Made by a program: the position numbers and the translations under genes. DNA of 64,000 nt from positions 434,001 to 498,000 of the forward strand of contig NW_020167520.1 in the NCBI RefSeq assembly GCF_001641265.1, given 5' to 3'. Shown piece after piece: positions 33,117 to 43,811 of the stretch. How positions within the stretch are numbered: the stretch's first letter is position 1; each line of letters opens with the position of its first letter. Source of the DNA: Pseudogymnoascus destructans. Lineage: Eukaryota; Ascomycota; Leotiomycetes; Thelebolales; Thelebolaceae. A model generated the notes under the pieces. The model was not told where the DNA came from and made no database searches. It saw only the letters and a list, made by a program, of their open reading frames with translations.

Positions 33117-33310
33117 TGTTACGATATCAAGTGCGCCTTGCAGCTCGAGTGGGGGTTCAGGGGTGTGGGGAGCTTTCCGGGGTTGGAGCGAAGTTTTCAG
33201 TTGTGGAGTGAATTCTCAGAACTGGTCTCGCTAAAGAGAATTCACTCCACAACAACATAGCTGTATATAGATCAAGCCACTGCTCGAGTGCTCCTTGGTG
33301 AACCGTGACA
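33117..33310 (+). repeat. Gypsy 3' LTR with 64-bp deletion
   Basis: 194 bp. Identical to the 5' LTR except for one base near the start (TGTTACG versus TGTTACA) and loss of the 64-bp segment that carries the CT tract and the putative self-primer source. Confidence 0.93.
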
Positions 33311-33315
33311 GTATT

Positions 33316-33874
33316 CAATTACCGCGATGTGATGAGCCACGTACTGTATCATGCTCGGAGTGCCTTACTGTATGAATTTGATCCGGGATGATTTGGGCTG
33401 AGGAGTACATTATATAACTCCATGCAATATCGATAAGGCATCCAATCTCTGCAACCTGCGCTGCTGTCAGAACTATGGAGAGGGCCGTGGACGATCCCAT
33501 GTAGCCCAGGAACTCGGATGAGGAGACCTAATGGCTATTGGTAAGCCTAGCGTGTGGTGCTATCGATACGAGGAGAGCCTAACCCTAACCATCCACTCTC
33601 CTCACTGCCACCAGAGATGTCTTCCGGTTCATTACATTACTCTTATTACACATGCCCTTACTTGCCATCAAATCAATGAATACCGCAAAGCGTTTATGGA
33701 GGTCCTGTAGATCCAGTCATATGGAAAGGCAAAGGTACAAGGAATGGATTTCATAGGCGTAGATTATAGAAATGGTCTGCAAAGACACAGTTATGAAAGG
33801 GTTTGGAACAGTTTTTTTGATATATGATTAACTGTCACTTATATACCAAGATGTGCCAAGCTCGAAGTGATTCC
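33316..33874. other. no gene seen
   Basis: Right flank of the Gypsy element. Only short unrecognised frames. Confidence 0.35.
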
Positions 33875-34042
33875 TGTTATGATGGTCACAGAGGTCAAGA
33901 AGCCAGTCCGGAGAATAATAAGCTAGATTGAATCTAAAGAGAGAAGAAGAAGAAGAAGGAAGGAAGGTGAGGCTATTCCTCGTAATATACAGTTGTCCGC
34001 TTAGCGGTTGTAGCCTTGGCGGCTAAGGCTGCACCCGTAACA
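33875..34042 (+). mobile_element. short LTR-like repeat, family 2, second copy
   Basis: Begins TGTTATGATGGTCACAGAGG, shares GAAGGAAGGAAGGTGAGGCTAT and ATATACAG with the copy at 25329-25494, and ends CCCGTAACA. Relative to that copy it has indels. Confidence 0.5.
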
Positions 34043-34193
34043 ACCGTAACAACCGTAACAACCGTAACAACCGTAACAACCGTAACAACCGTAACAACCG
34101 TAACAACCGTAACAACCGTAACAACCGTAACAACCGTAACAACCGTAACAACTGTAACAATCGTAACAACCGTAACAACCATAACAACCGTAA
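34037..34193. repeat. 9-bp minisatellite (CGTAACAAC)n
   Basis: About 17 head-to-tail units with very few substitutions, starting exactly at the CGTAACA end of the LTR-like repeat. Confidence 0.95.
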
Positions 34194-34404
34194 GGCTATA
34201 ATCATAACAATTCCATCACTACACAATCTGCTGACCTTTATCCACGTAGAAACATTTTAAATACAGCTGTAAAACCAAACAGTGACACGACCGCATACTA
34301 GAAAGGAGAGCAAAATCAGACGAGTGTGTTAGCTTATGCTTCCAAAACATCTCGTGACTGTTCATGGTAACGGAAGCCTTGGTGAGAACTGACTGCCACC
34401 AGAG

Positions 34405-35519
34405 CTACCATCCACTTAAGGTCTTCTTTTTTCCAGCTGAGTCTAATAGCTCGTCAAAAGACCTGGCTACCTGGATCTTGGCCAGGAAGTCAACAGCTTT
34501 GCAGTCGGCTGGCCATCGCTCCATGTCGTGGGCACTGCTGGCTCCATTCTTGTAGGCGCTCTTCTGCATCAGCTTCATGGTAATACTCAATAGAGACACC
34601 ATATCTCGCGAACTTCCCGACCCGGAAGTGTCATTTCCCTGCAGCATTCCTGACCGACTGATGGCTGTGTTTGATTTGGGGACTTGGGGCAGGCAGCTAG
34701 CTCACCAATCTTTATATCTCCTTCTGTGCCGACGAGAATGTTAGAGCAGTTAAGAGAGCCATGCTCAAGTCGACACGAGGTGAGATACTTGAGCCCTTTG
34801 ACAATCTGTACCAGTCAGCACGTCGACCTATCATAGTTGTAGGATGCACCTGTGCCAGTGCCGCCGCCAGCTCAAGCTCGGTAAGGTAGGGAGGCGAGTA
34901 CACAATATTGTCAAGCATGACAGGAAGGTGCTGAAAGACGGCATAGTGAGAGCTTTCAAAGCTAAAGCAGTCAACCATGTTGTGGAAGTTCTGGTGCTGT
35001 ACTCTCTGTAGCATGCGGACCCTCTGGGAGGCATCAGGTCCCTTCAGGCGCTTCACTATAAAAATATCATACGGGGGAGATCGATCAGCTACAATAGAGA
35101 CATATCCACCGAGGTTCAGTTCGAACTTCTCACAGCAGCGGGCCCATGGCGATTCACAGGTCGTGAAAGCTGTCCAGAGCGGTGCTGGCACCGCTCTGGA
35201 CAGCTTTCACGACCTGTAGGTCCCTGAGACCGGACTTAGTGGCTGTCTCACGGCTGTCCAGAGAAGCTTTTATATTGTGGCGTTGCTTAGGCTCATGGTC
35301 CTGCGATGCCATAACCTTTCTCTTCTTCGAGATCAGTGAAGCAAAGCCAGGAGAGACGCTCTCCTCTGGCATGTCGATTCGTGCGTTGGTGTCGAAACCA
35401 GGCCCATCGCCAAAGATGATCCTCGTCATACGATTGTCCTTGATGGAAACATTGTGCTCAAGGTCATCGGCAGTGGTTGAAGCAGACTGTAGTCGGTCAT
35501 TGGCAGAGAGGGACTCCAT
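34405..35519 (-). pseudogene. protein-kinase-like gene, frame broken at palindrome
   Basis: The N-terminal part (ATG 35519) reads ~110 residues in one frame to a stop at 35154. The kinase-like part reads in a frame shifted by one base from about 35191. Its exons are to 34850, 34805-34706 and 34649-34405 (introns 44 and 56 bp), in frame with each other. Features are IFIVKRLKG (candidate VxK lysine), GLKYLTSCRLEHGSLNCSNILV where HGS-LNCSNIL replaces the HRDLKPxN loop, and DIKIG in place of DFG. This suggests a degenerate kinase fold of the fungal accessory type. The two frames meet inside the perfect palindrome at 35156-35217. No intron of plausible size repairs the frame. The C-terminus is LSGW. 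Confidence 0.6.
35156..35217. repeat. perfect palindrome, 30-bp arms, 2-nt centre
   Basis: ACAGGTCGTGAAAGCTGTCC and onward, mirrored exactly around TG at 35186-35187. It sits within coding sequence, so both strands show the same QSGA(G/S)TALDSFHDL tail. Confidence 0.95.
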
Positions 35520-35804
35520 TATTCATAGGCAAATGTAAATAACGGCAGCTGCGACTGGTGTGCAGCAGGTGGGCAAACGGAGCATTTATGTCAGAAAGAC
35601 AAAGGGCCTGGAACATGTTAGAGATGAAAGAGAAGTGGACAGGCCTTTGACTACCAGCAGCAAGTTGGGGGGGTGTACCTAGTTAGAAGCAGCCCAGATG
35701 CACCGATAGTATTATAAGTACCACGCGACCCAGGGCACACTCATTCCCACTACCCTCTTCCTCCCTCCAGCCTCCATTCTAGTCCACTCCCTTCAGCCCT
35801 CAAT
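35520..35804. other. divergent gap between kinase-like and DUF3723 remnants
   Basis: 285 bp. It could hold both former promoters. No motif is assigned. Confidence 0.3.
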
Positions 35805-38318
35805 ATGCAACAGTCTCAAGCCCAAAACGAGGACTCCTTGCTTGAGGGGGAGTGTCGACTGAAGTATAAGGGTACTGCCCGCATCAGTCTCGACATGCTC
35901 TTTTTCCGCCAAGATCAGCCATGTGAATCAAACAAGAGACAAGCGGACTTCCTGGGGTTGTTTTCGGAAGGAAGGATGTCATCGACTGTCTTTCTGCAAT
36001 CACGTCCCTGCGATCATCGACCAGGAAAGCCTCGATTCTGCAATGCAGCAGTTGGGGAAGACGGCGGATGCCTTGCTGACTAATAATGAGGTGCCTGACT
36101 ATCCCCTGCTCGAATTTCTGACCAGCTTCCATCTTGAGTGTCTCCACAGCCGGCACAGGATCGAAGCTGGGTGTGGATTTCTCGATCCTGGGAACGATTG
36201 GTGGACGGTTGATCTGTACCTCTCAGGTAAAATCGAGGCTTTCTGAAAATACGGGGTCATGTTAACATGTGACTACCTAGACCTGAACATCAACCTGAAG
36301 ACATGCCTCATCGAAGAATACTCCAATGAGGAGAAGCCCTCAGATGGCGAGATCTACTACAAGATGCAGCGCTACCATTTCCTGCAGAATTTCAGCTTTG
36401 AAATGCGGTGGAAGGCGCTCCTGCGAGGCAAGCGGCAGCAGTACCTGCTGATGCTCACCCGTAATGAAGCAATGACAGCGGCATTCGATGACTTGCTCGA
36501 CATCCCAGGTCTCTGGGGCGGGATGAAGATCACTACGCTGCACAAAATGATGGCTCTGAAGTGTGATACGGTAGGCAGAGTGCTGACATGGTTGATTTTG
36601 GCTGATTTCTCATGCTACAGGAACTCTTACACTACCTCCGCCGCATCAAGCAGGTCTGGTCCGATCTAGTACGTGGCAATAAGGCTGCTATGGAAAGATC
36701 GATCAAACCACAGTGAAGGCTTTAGAGCTGAAGGCACCACGAGCGTCAAAAGCGAACGCGGAGTTCCTCCACATTCGAGTGTGTGGGGGGGAGGTATTCA
36801 GCGCCTTTGATGACTGCGAGCATGATAATATCTGGGCCAGGTAGAGTGCGTTGAGGGCTTAATTCCATCTCTCGCGACCTTCTTCAAAGACATCGGGTAC
36901 TTGGAGCGCCTCACCAACTGCATCAAGCGGCTAACGGGCGACAATGTCCAGATCTCTCATGCCTTCAAGCAACTATTCTCCCCTGTTGATCAAAAAGACA
37001 GCCGCATACGGATCACGGACGGCCAGGCTAAGATTCAGGTCGCCGAGAATGCTTTTGTGTACGGGCAGGGAATGCGCAGAGACCAAGTCGATCTCGGGTA
37101 CTGGCAGATCACTGCGTATGCCATGCGGCACTTCGCGGATATGCCAAAGGAACCAGTGAAGGAGGACCGCGTGATGCAACCTGCAGCGATGGCAGATCGA
37201 GCTGTCCTCCGCCGCTTCGCTGACTTGGCTGACCAGCTGGGGTTTACCGGCCCCAGGATAAAGCATTTGCAGCAGTACCCAGCTGCACTCGCCGAGCAAG
37301 CCCCACCATCGGAGCATCCTCCCCTCATTACATCGGGATCTGGGTGGGGATAGCTCATAGATGCGGCACCCCACTCAGGCTGAAATTCAACGAGGACCAG
37401 AAATATTGGTTTATCAATCACCTCCACAATGAGAGGGAGCAACAAGAAAGGCATCACGAACTTCTTCGTCCGAAAACAAGTTTATCTCGCCTTCTTTGGC
37501 TGGCCAACCTGGAGGCCTACTGCCCAGGGTGGTAGCCATGGCCGCTCTCCATCTCTCCCTGCTCCAGACTTCAGAGATTTACCTCAAGAATCAGGCCCTG
37601 ATACTCAACACCACATGGTCGGGTCCTGAACGGACCAGCCACCTAGTACGCTAGAACCTGCAGAAGATGACATGGCCTTTTTGTCCCAGAAGCAGGTCCA
37701 AGCCAAACCCAGGCGGAAGGAATGGGTGATGGTGGTGAGCCAGAGCAGCCAGCGAACAGCTCGACGCCAGCCGAGGATGAAAGGTGGAAGCGGAAGCTTC
37801 TGGAACATAAAAAGCGAAGGGAAGCATGGTTGGAGAAGGAGCGGCTGGAGAAGGAGAGGCTGGGGAAGGAGAGGCTGGAGAAGGAGAGGCTGGAGAGGGA
37901 GAGGCTGGAGAGAGAGAGCGACTGGAGAGAGAGATAGACATCAACCTTATTAGATGGGAGGACGATACTTGGAAATACCTAACACCACTCGCAGTCAATC
38001 CAGAAAATCCTTCTAATATCGAACGCTTGGTCAACGATTACATCACGGAAGGAAGTCAGGGCTTTCAACACATATCTGCGAATGATGAGCCCCGCGGAAT
38101 GCTTTCAGGTAGTCATCAATAATAGGACACACACAATCCTCCTAATCGCAGAAGATGAGCTTGCTATTGATGATAGGATGCATGAATCTGCAGCAAATCT
38201 CCACGCGGAGGCAACCAAGAGAGTCATTGGTTTGAAATGCAAGGCCACCGAAGATCTGTCTCACACTTACCACCCACGGAAGATGGTTGTCTGCACTGAT
38301 GGGAATGAGCTACCGTGA
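35805..38318 (+). pseudogene. DUF3723-family protein pseudogene
   Basis: ATG at 35805. Family-typical segments appear in order but in different frames: LDMLFFRQDQP; GCFRKEGCHRL...NHVPAIIDQESLD after a +1 shift near 35957; intron 36227-36280; YHFLQNFSFEMRWKALLRGKRQ; intron from about 36571; then YLRRIKQVWSDLV. Further shifts near 36695 and 36840 precede FFKDIGYLERL and AYAMRHFADMPKE. FNEDQKYWFI, a Lys/Glu/Arg-rich coiled coil at 37770-37935 (LEKERLEKERL repeats), and a C-terminal segment to 38318 follow. At least four frameshifts or stops make it a pseudogene. The function of DUF3723 is unknown. The family is a recurrent cargo of fungal Starship elements (literature knowledge), but no captain-type recombinase is visible here. 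Confidence 0.8.
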
Positions 38319-38902
38319 AATGCCAGGTACTGTAGAGTCTTCTGCACCTTTGGGATGAGCTACCATCATGTTATTTGTACCGTCGTTTTGTTGGTAGTGT
38401 AGTGTCTTCTGTGCCTTTGGGAATGAGTTACCGTTTGGCAGGTTCCATTGTCAGGAAGTTCCATTTCCTTTGAGACTCACGTGGGTGCATAGTAAAATGG
38501 CAACGGTATCATGACATTGCAGAGTAATTTGCAACCAGGATTGCTGGGGCATCTAGAGAGTAATATAGCTAGAGAGTGACATTAAGTATAAGAGAGCCAT
38601 AATTTTCCACGTGACTGTTACAGGTAAGGAAACCTTCTCGAAAATGCAGGTGAGGGTCGAACAGATCTGAGCCAGGGTTGGTGGCAGTTGCATTATCCAC
38701 ACCTAGTTTATTCCTTATCTTTACCCCCTGCTTGCTCTGGACCTTCTGCATTGCGTTTCCGTTGATGTTTCGCGTCAGCGTTATGTGGCAACATACTTAT
38801 AGGGATTGGAAACGAATTCATCTTGCCAGTACTTAGTAAATACCTTCAAAATCAGGAGTGGACGTACGATTTCTTTCTTGGATGGTGGAAAACATGGGTT
38901 AC
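38319..38902. other. no gene seen; short imperfect duplication
   Basis: Two related ~45-bp segments around TGTAG(A/T)GTCTTCTG(C/T)(A/G)CC and TGAG(C/T)TACC (about 38328-38360 and 38396-38432). Otherwise featureless. Confidence 0.4.
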
Positions 38903-39050
38903 TGACAGTGCATTGATGTATGTGATGTTGATTAATTGATTGAGGCAAGAGAGCTGCTCTATGGAATCTCTACGTGTGGAGGTGCTCGCTAGTCGAGTTC
39001 ACTCAACCACGTCGTGCGGGCTCAATACCCAGAACCTCCAGAGTTCCTCA
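38903..39050 (-). repeat. Copia LTR (3' end of element)
   Basis: 148 bp, TGACAGTGCATTG to GTTCCTCA on the + strand. Same as 43812-43959. Confidence 0.95.
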
Positions 39051-39098
39051 CACCCCCCAGGCCACATAAGACGTGCCTCTGTATTGCATTGTACTATT

Positions 39099-42000
39099 TT
39101 ACATTGTGATATTCTCGATATCTGTCATTTTGACCAAACCCAGCTGTTGAATGAAACGTGCATGCTTGACAGGAAACAATGGCTTTGTAAGACCATCTGC
39201 AACCATATCATCTGTTGCAATGTATTCCAATTTGACCATTCCCTTTGCGACTTGCTGTCTGATGTAGTGCCAATAAACTTCAATATGCTTCGTACGTGCA
39301 TGGAATTGAATAGGCTGAGTGAGTGAGATAGCTGGTTTGTTGTCTCCATGAATGACAACAGGGTGAAGGTCAGGACCGAAGTATTTAAGCTCTGTGAGCA
39401 ATTGTTGAATCCAGGCAGCCTCCTTGGCAGCGTAGGTCATGGCAATATACTCAGCCTCTGTTGATGAAGTAGCGGTGAGAGTCTGTTTACCGCTTTTTAT
39501 GCATGAGAGCTTGCTCTGTTGTCGGAGTTGTCTGCAAATGTGGCATCGCTGTAGCCCACGAAATCAAGTCCTGGTGGACCAAATCGACCATCTTGAAATT
39601 GATCAAGGGTAAGAGTGGTTTGTGGAGTTGAAAGCAAATTGCAAGGTCTGGAAAGCTCTTAAGGTATCGCAAGACATGTAAGGCGTGATCCATATGTTGC
39701 TGGCTTGGATTGTTTGCGAATTGACAGAGCTTATGAGTTGCAAAAGCAATGTCAGCGCGTGTAGTATTTGCAGCATAGCCAAGAGCACCGATCATACTCT
39801 GGTATTCCTGACATAAATTCTCATCTATTGAACCGGTAAAAGGCTTAAGATGAACGCCATCAGGCTGCATAGGGTGAGAAGCTCCTTTGCAGTCTTCCAT
39901 ATAGTACTGCTTGAGAATTTTCTGAATATAGGTCTCCTGCGAAATCTGCATGGTTTTGCGAGTGCGATCACGGGTGATTTTCATTCCGAGGTAATGGTTA
40001 AGTGGACCAAGGTCACGGAGTTCGTATTTATCGCAGAGCTGTTGCTTCATCTCTGTGACAGTTTGGAGGTTGCGGTGGATGAGTATAATATCATCAACGT
40101 AGATGATGATGATTCCACCGTGCTTATGATGTTGAAAGACACAAGGATCTGCATTAAGAAGCTGGTATCCGAGAGAAACGAGGAATGTAGTGATTTCTTG
40201 TTGCCATAAAAGAGGTGCTAATATCTACATTCGCCTTCCACCTGGATTTCAATCTACAGATGCACACGGCCGTGCCCTTGTTGCTCATCTTCTTAAGGCT
40301 CTTTATGGACTTAAGCAAATCGTTGTCGATGGGACTATTAATAAAAGCACAGACAACATCGAGCTGAATACATTCGAGGTCATAGATTGTAACAATGGCC
40401 ATGAGGAGTTTGAAGGTGGCTGTGCGTACAACAGCTGCATATGTCTCGAGATAGTCTAATCCCGGACGCTGTTTGTCACCACGGACAACAAGACGAGCTT
40501 TGCAAGAAGCTAATTTGCCTTCTGCATCGGCCTTGTATTTGAATACCCATTTCACAGGGAGAACACGTTGGTCTTTATGATGTAGAGTTTGAGTCCAAGT
40601 GTGATTTTTGACGTGTTGAGAGATCTCCTTATCCGTAGCTTGCTTCCACTCTTCACTAAAAGGATGGGCCATAGCCTCTTTTCAAGTGCGTGGTTCAAGA
40701 GGAAGATCTTGAATGTTTGGTTTATGATCCATTCCTGCAGCAAAGCAATATGCGACTGTAGGTGGAAGAATACAGAGAGCGTGTCCGTGGTTTTGACGCT
40801 TCTTTGCAAGATTATCTTTTTGTTGTTGCAAAGCTTGAGTATATTGCTGACCTTTCTCTGTCTGTTTAACTTTGCGTTTTGAGTGAGAGGAAGAGGAGAC
40901 AGGTTGATCCTGAATATGGAGACGGTGTTAGTGTAAGGCAGGTTGAGGTAGATCAAGTTGTTGCTGTTGAGTAGGAGGTGGATCGATGAAAGACATGTCT
41001 TCAAATTCCTGCTCGAGAAGAGTCTGTCGACCAAGTTGTGGGAGTTGAATCTCTTGATTTGCAAGCGGAGTAGGATCTTCATGAGTAGATTCACAGTCTG
41101 ATCCTTGTGGTGAAGAATCTTGAGGCGAAATCACCCCCCCATATGTTAGAGTGTGAAGATCAAGAGGAAGAACACCCCCCGAATCTACAGGGAGATCTGG
41201 ATGGAAGTGGTCAGCATTAAGAGTAATATATCCAGAATCATCTTCGTCATCTGTATCCTCGCTGTCGAAAGTTGCAAGCGGGTGCACTGGATTGATTTCG
41301 TTCTCATTAAATGTGACGTGAGAGGTGCGGATGACTTTGTTTTGCGTGGGGATGTAGATTCGATAAATGTGATCACCTTCGTAGCCAACGAGTTTGCCTT
41401 TCTGAGCTCGGACATGGAACTTCTGTCCTTGAACTCTCTTTTGCTTTGGTATGTAAACATAAGCTGTACAGCCAAATGTACGCCAGTGAGCAATGTTAGG
41501 GAGAATATGAGTTTGTTCGCAGAACTCAGAAAGCACTTGATGTGGTGTCTTTGAATTTTCGTTCTTGCGAGTAGGTGTTCTGTTCATGCTTTTGAGAGCT
41601 GTTATGAAAGCTTCTGGCCATATCTTGTATGGAAGTCCACTGCCTTGGATCATGGATCTGAGATGGACTTCCATAGTATGGTTCGCCGTCTCGGCTTTGC
41701 CGTTCTGATATGAGTGGTATGGAGCCGATGGTTCATATTTGATTCCATACTTCTGACAAACCTCTTGAAGTTGTTGTTGTGAGAACTCTGTTCCTCCGTC
41801 AATGCGAAGTCTCTTGATGTGAGATCCCATCTGGTTGTGGTAGAAATTGATGAACTTAATCAAAGCAGGAAAGGCATCACTCTTATTATTATAAGCTTCT
41901 CCCCATCGGTATCCTGAAAAATCATCTGTAAAAAGAATGAAGTATTTTCTCTCCACGGTGTCCAGTGTTTGTAAGTGGGCCAACTGTATCACAGTGGATA

Positions 42001-42247
42001 AGATCTCCAACTGCAGTTGTCTTCTCTTGTGGTTGGTGAGAGATCTTCTGTTGTGCTTTTGTAACATGGCATGTTTCACAGAACTGTTGTTCTCCAGTAA
42101 GCTTGTAGCCAAGTTGCTTTGCAAGATTATGGATGGAATCCCATCCTGCATGTGCAAGGCGTCGATGAAGGAGATTGATGTTAATGGAGATGATGGTGGG
42201 AACAACAGGTAAAGCAAGTGTACCCTGATCGATGTGTTGATCGCCAA
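39099..42247 (-). pseudogene. pol: Copia integrase, reverse transcriptase, RNase H
   Basis: The integrase core at about 41950-41560 contains FTDDFSGYRW, RIDGGTEFSQQQL and GKAETANHTMEVHLRSM, supplying the DDE residues. It leads into the Copia-specific linker (GCTAYVYIPKQKR, then KGKLVGYEG). RT begins near 40672 (EEWKQATDKEI, VLPVKWVFKYKADAEG, IQLDVVCAFINSP), is interrupted by the inverted block, and resumes with LWQQEI, YVDDIIL (about 40090-40110) and LNHYLGMKI. RNase H (39440-39099) has AAKEAAWI, HGDNKPAISL and the closing MVADGLTKPL. Frames change near 41950, 40900-40680, 40200 and 39500. Confidence 0.9.
40208..40320 (+). other. inverted segment of Copia RT
   Basis: On the + strand this ~113 bp encodes NIYIRLPPGFQ...HLLKALYGLKQ, the RT segment that belongs, on the minus strand, between the INSPIDN and LWQQEI motifs at its two edges. 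Everything around it is minus-coded, so this block has been flipped in place, with loss of a few bases at one joint. Confidence 0.9.
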
Positions 42248-43577
42248 TGCCCATGACTTGTGGGCAGTAAAGCTGAAGAGTAGGATGGAATGGTGTGTAC
42301 ATGACTTCGATCCCTGTCTCCTTAAGACGGAACGTCATAGTGTCTCCCATCCAGATGATTGCATTATCTGTTCTAAACTGCAACACCTTGGCTGAGATGA
42401 TGCTACCAGGAATGGTGGGCGCGTAGTAGACTTCTGTAATCTGACGCGTAACATGGTTGCCATCTGTATCAACAGTGACAAGTTGAACTGTTCCCTTTTG
42501 ATGTGCAAAGACAGATCCATTTGCGGATTCAACTTGCAATGGGACGATATTTTGTAACGAGATGAAGGCATCTTTGTTGTTGCAAAGATGATAGCATGAT
42601 CCGGTATCGACGATCCACATCTCCTTATACCATGATTGTGAAGTAGAGAGAACAAGTGAAGGTGTAGATGCAGGAGATGGAAGCATTGCCATAGTTATGA
42701 TGCCTCTCTTAGAGTTCTTCTTGGCCGTCTTCTGATTGTTGTATTTCTCTACCCATTCTGCCTTTGGTGTGAATCCTGCAATTGTGCTCAACTCGGGGTG
42801 GAGATGAAAGCATTTGTCAACTGTATGGGATTTGCCACAGCATGGACACTTGTCACGTGTGTTTTGACAGTGTTGTGGTTTTGACTTTGTATGTTCCTTG
42901 TTGTGACCATTAAAGTTGACAAGGTTTCCATCATTCTTCTGCTTTGATTCATCAAGAACAGTGTTGATGCAGTCGTTGATGTCTGGCACTTTGCCATTGC
43001 GAAACTCTTGTCTCATAGTAGCAGCCCAAACAGGATAGAAGTTGGAGAGGATGTGGATAAACTGGAGAGTTCTGACGGTGTCGGTAATGTCGCATTTGGC
43101 TTCATTTGCTGCAGCCAGGAGTGATGACCATTTGTTGATAAACTTATCCAGTCCCTTGCCATCCCATGTACAGTTGATCCAGTTTGTATAGTGCACTAGC
43201 ATCTGCACAGGACCTTCTGTATCATAGCGGGTTGTGATGAGGTCGAGCATCTCCTTTGCACTTTCAAGATCTTGGATTTGTGCAGTGAGTGTAGCTGGAA
43301 CTGAAGTGACGATGACGAGTCGAGCTTTTGCATCGTTGGCTTTCCATTTGTTGTAAGTGAGACTCTGAGCTCCGATGCGAGCCTTAATCTTTGAGTCTTT
43401 GAATTCGCCATCTTCATCGAGGTATTCTTCAAGGATGTTAGGCTTTTGGGGTTGAGTTGTATGGCCTGAGACGATGTCCCAAAGTGAGAGTGATTCGAGG
43501 TACATGCGTAAGGTTGCTCTCCAAGTCTTGTAGTTCTTGGAGCCTTCAAGTTTCGGAATCTTGGGGTCTTTCTCCAT
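41922..43577 (-). CDS. gag: Copia Gag-protease polyprotein
   Basis: 551 aa, ATG at 43577. Gag (KLEGSKNYKTWRATLRMYLES; DUF4219/UBN2-like) is followed by a CPCCGKSHTVDKC zinc knuckle (C-x2-C-x4-H-x4-C), the protease motif WIVDTGSCYHLC, and a GAG_pre-integrase region (LLHRRLAHAG, CETCHVTKAQQ). It runs into a stop at 41922 where the integrase continues in another frame. That stop may be a lesion rather than a programmed site, since the integrase start is cut mid-domain. Confidence 0.9.
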   Translation of the reverse strand: MEKDPKIPKLEGSKNYKTWRATLRMYLESLSLWDIVSGHTTQPQKPNILEEYLDEDGEFKDSKIKARIGAQSLTYNKWKANDAKARLVIVTSVPATLTAQIQDLESAKEMLDLITTRYDTEGPVQMLVHYTNWINCTWDGKGLDKFINKWSSLLAAANEAKCDITDTVRTLQFIHILSNFYPVWAATMRQEFRNGKVPDINDCINTVLDESKQKNDGNLVNFNGHNKEHTKSKPQHCQNTRDKCPCCGKSHTVDKCFHLHPELSTIAGFTPKAEWVEKYNNQKTAKKNSKRGIITMAMLPSPASTPSLVLSTSQSWYKEMWIVDTGSCYHLCNNKDAFISLQNIVPLQVESANGSVFAHQKGTVQLVTVDTDGNHVTRQITEVYYAPTIPGSIISAKVLQFRTDNAIIWMGDTMTFRLKETGIEVMYTPFHPTLQLYCPQVMGIGDQHIDQGTLALPVVPTIISININLLHRRLAHAGWDSIHNLAKQLGYKLTGEQQFCETCHVTKAQQKISHQPQEKTTAVGDLIHCDTVGPLTNTGHRGEKILHSFYR

Positions 43578-43799
43578 CTTGACCGTTATTTTGAGTTAGC
43601 CAATTTGATCTGGAGGAAAGGGTGGGGTTGAGGTGGTTGTTGATGTTGTTGTCGACACGCCTTGGTTGAGGTGAGATTGACGGGTTTGTTGATATGTGAT
43701 AAGTTGTGAGGATACTCAAAGAGCTTTCCAATGACTTCCACAAAGTTGATTGTTGAATCAAACCAATGACTGCTTGTTATATGGGTGCATACGCGACCC

Positions 43800-43811
43800 G
43801 GGCTCATAACC
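43800..43811 (-). promoter_or_regulatory. half-tRNA-iMet primer binding site
   Basis: On the + strand the 12 bases next to the 5' LTR read GGGCTCATAACC, the same as the anticodon arm of eukaryotic initiator tRNA-Met (anticodon CAU). The element strand therefore pairs with that arm, as in Drosophila copia and yeast Ty5, which prime from a cleaved half tRNA. Confidence 0.7.

Larger units (their letters stand above)
26476..33310 (+). mobile_element. Ty3/Gypsy chromovirus retrotransposon
   Basis: Target duplication GTATT at 26471-26475 and 33311-33315. LTRs at 26476-26733 and 33117-33310 differ by one substitution plus a 64-bp gap. A polypurine tract (GTAGGGGGGGGGG) precedes the 3' LTR. Gene order is gag, protease, RT, RNase H, integrase, C-terminal chromodomain, which defines a chromovirus. 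The element is split by a 936-bp solo LTR at 30855-31790 and carries a premature stop in gag, so this copy is defective. Before that insertion it was about 5.9 kb. The near-identical LTRs imply a young insertion. Confidence 0.95.

Noticed and set aside
33578..33590. Interstitial telomere repeat CCTAACCCTAACC
   Set aside because: Only about two units. It can occur by chance in this composition.
34037..34193. CRISPR-like array
   Set aside because: Contiguous 9-bp repeats without spacers in a eukaryotic genome; a minisatellite. The same applies to the other arrays.
40190..40459. A separate + strand gene
   Set aside because: It is the inverted RT block plus read-through of the opposite strand of the Copia element.
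41922..41960. Programmed frameshift between Copia protease and integrase
   Set aside because: The break falls mid-integrase and other frameshifts follow; a lesion is simpler. Not excluded.
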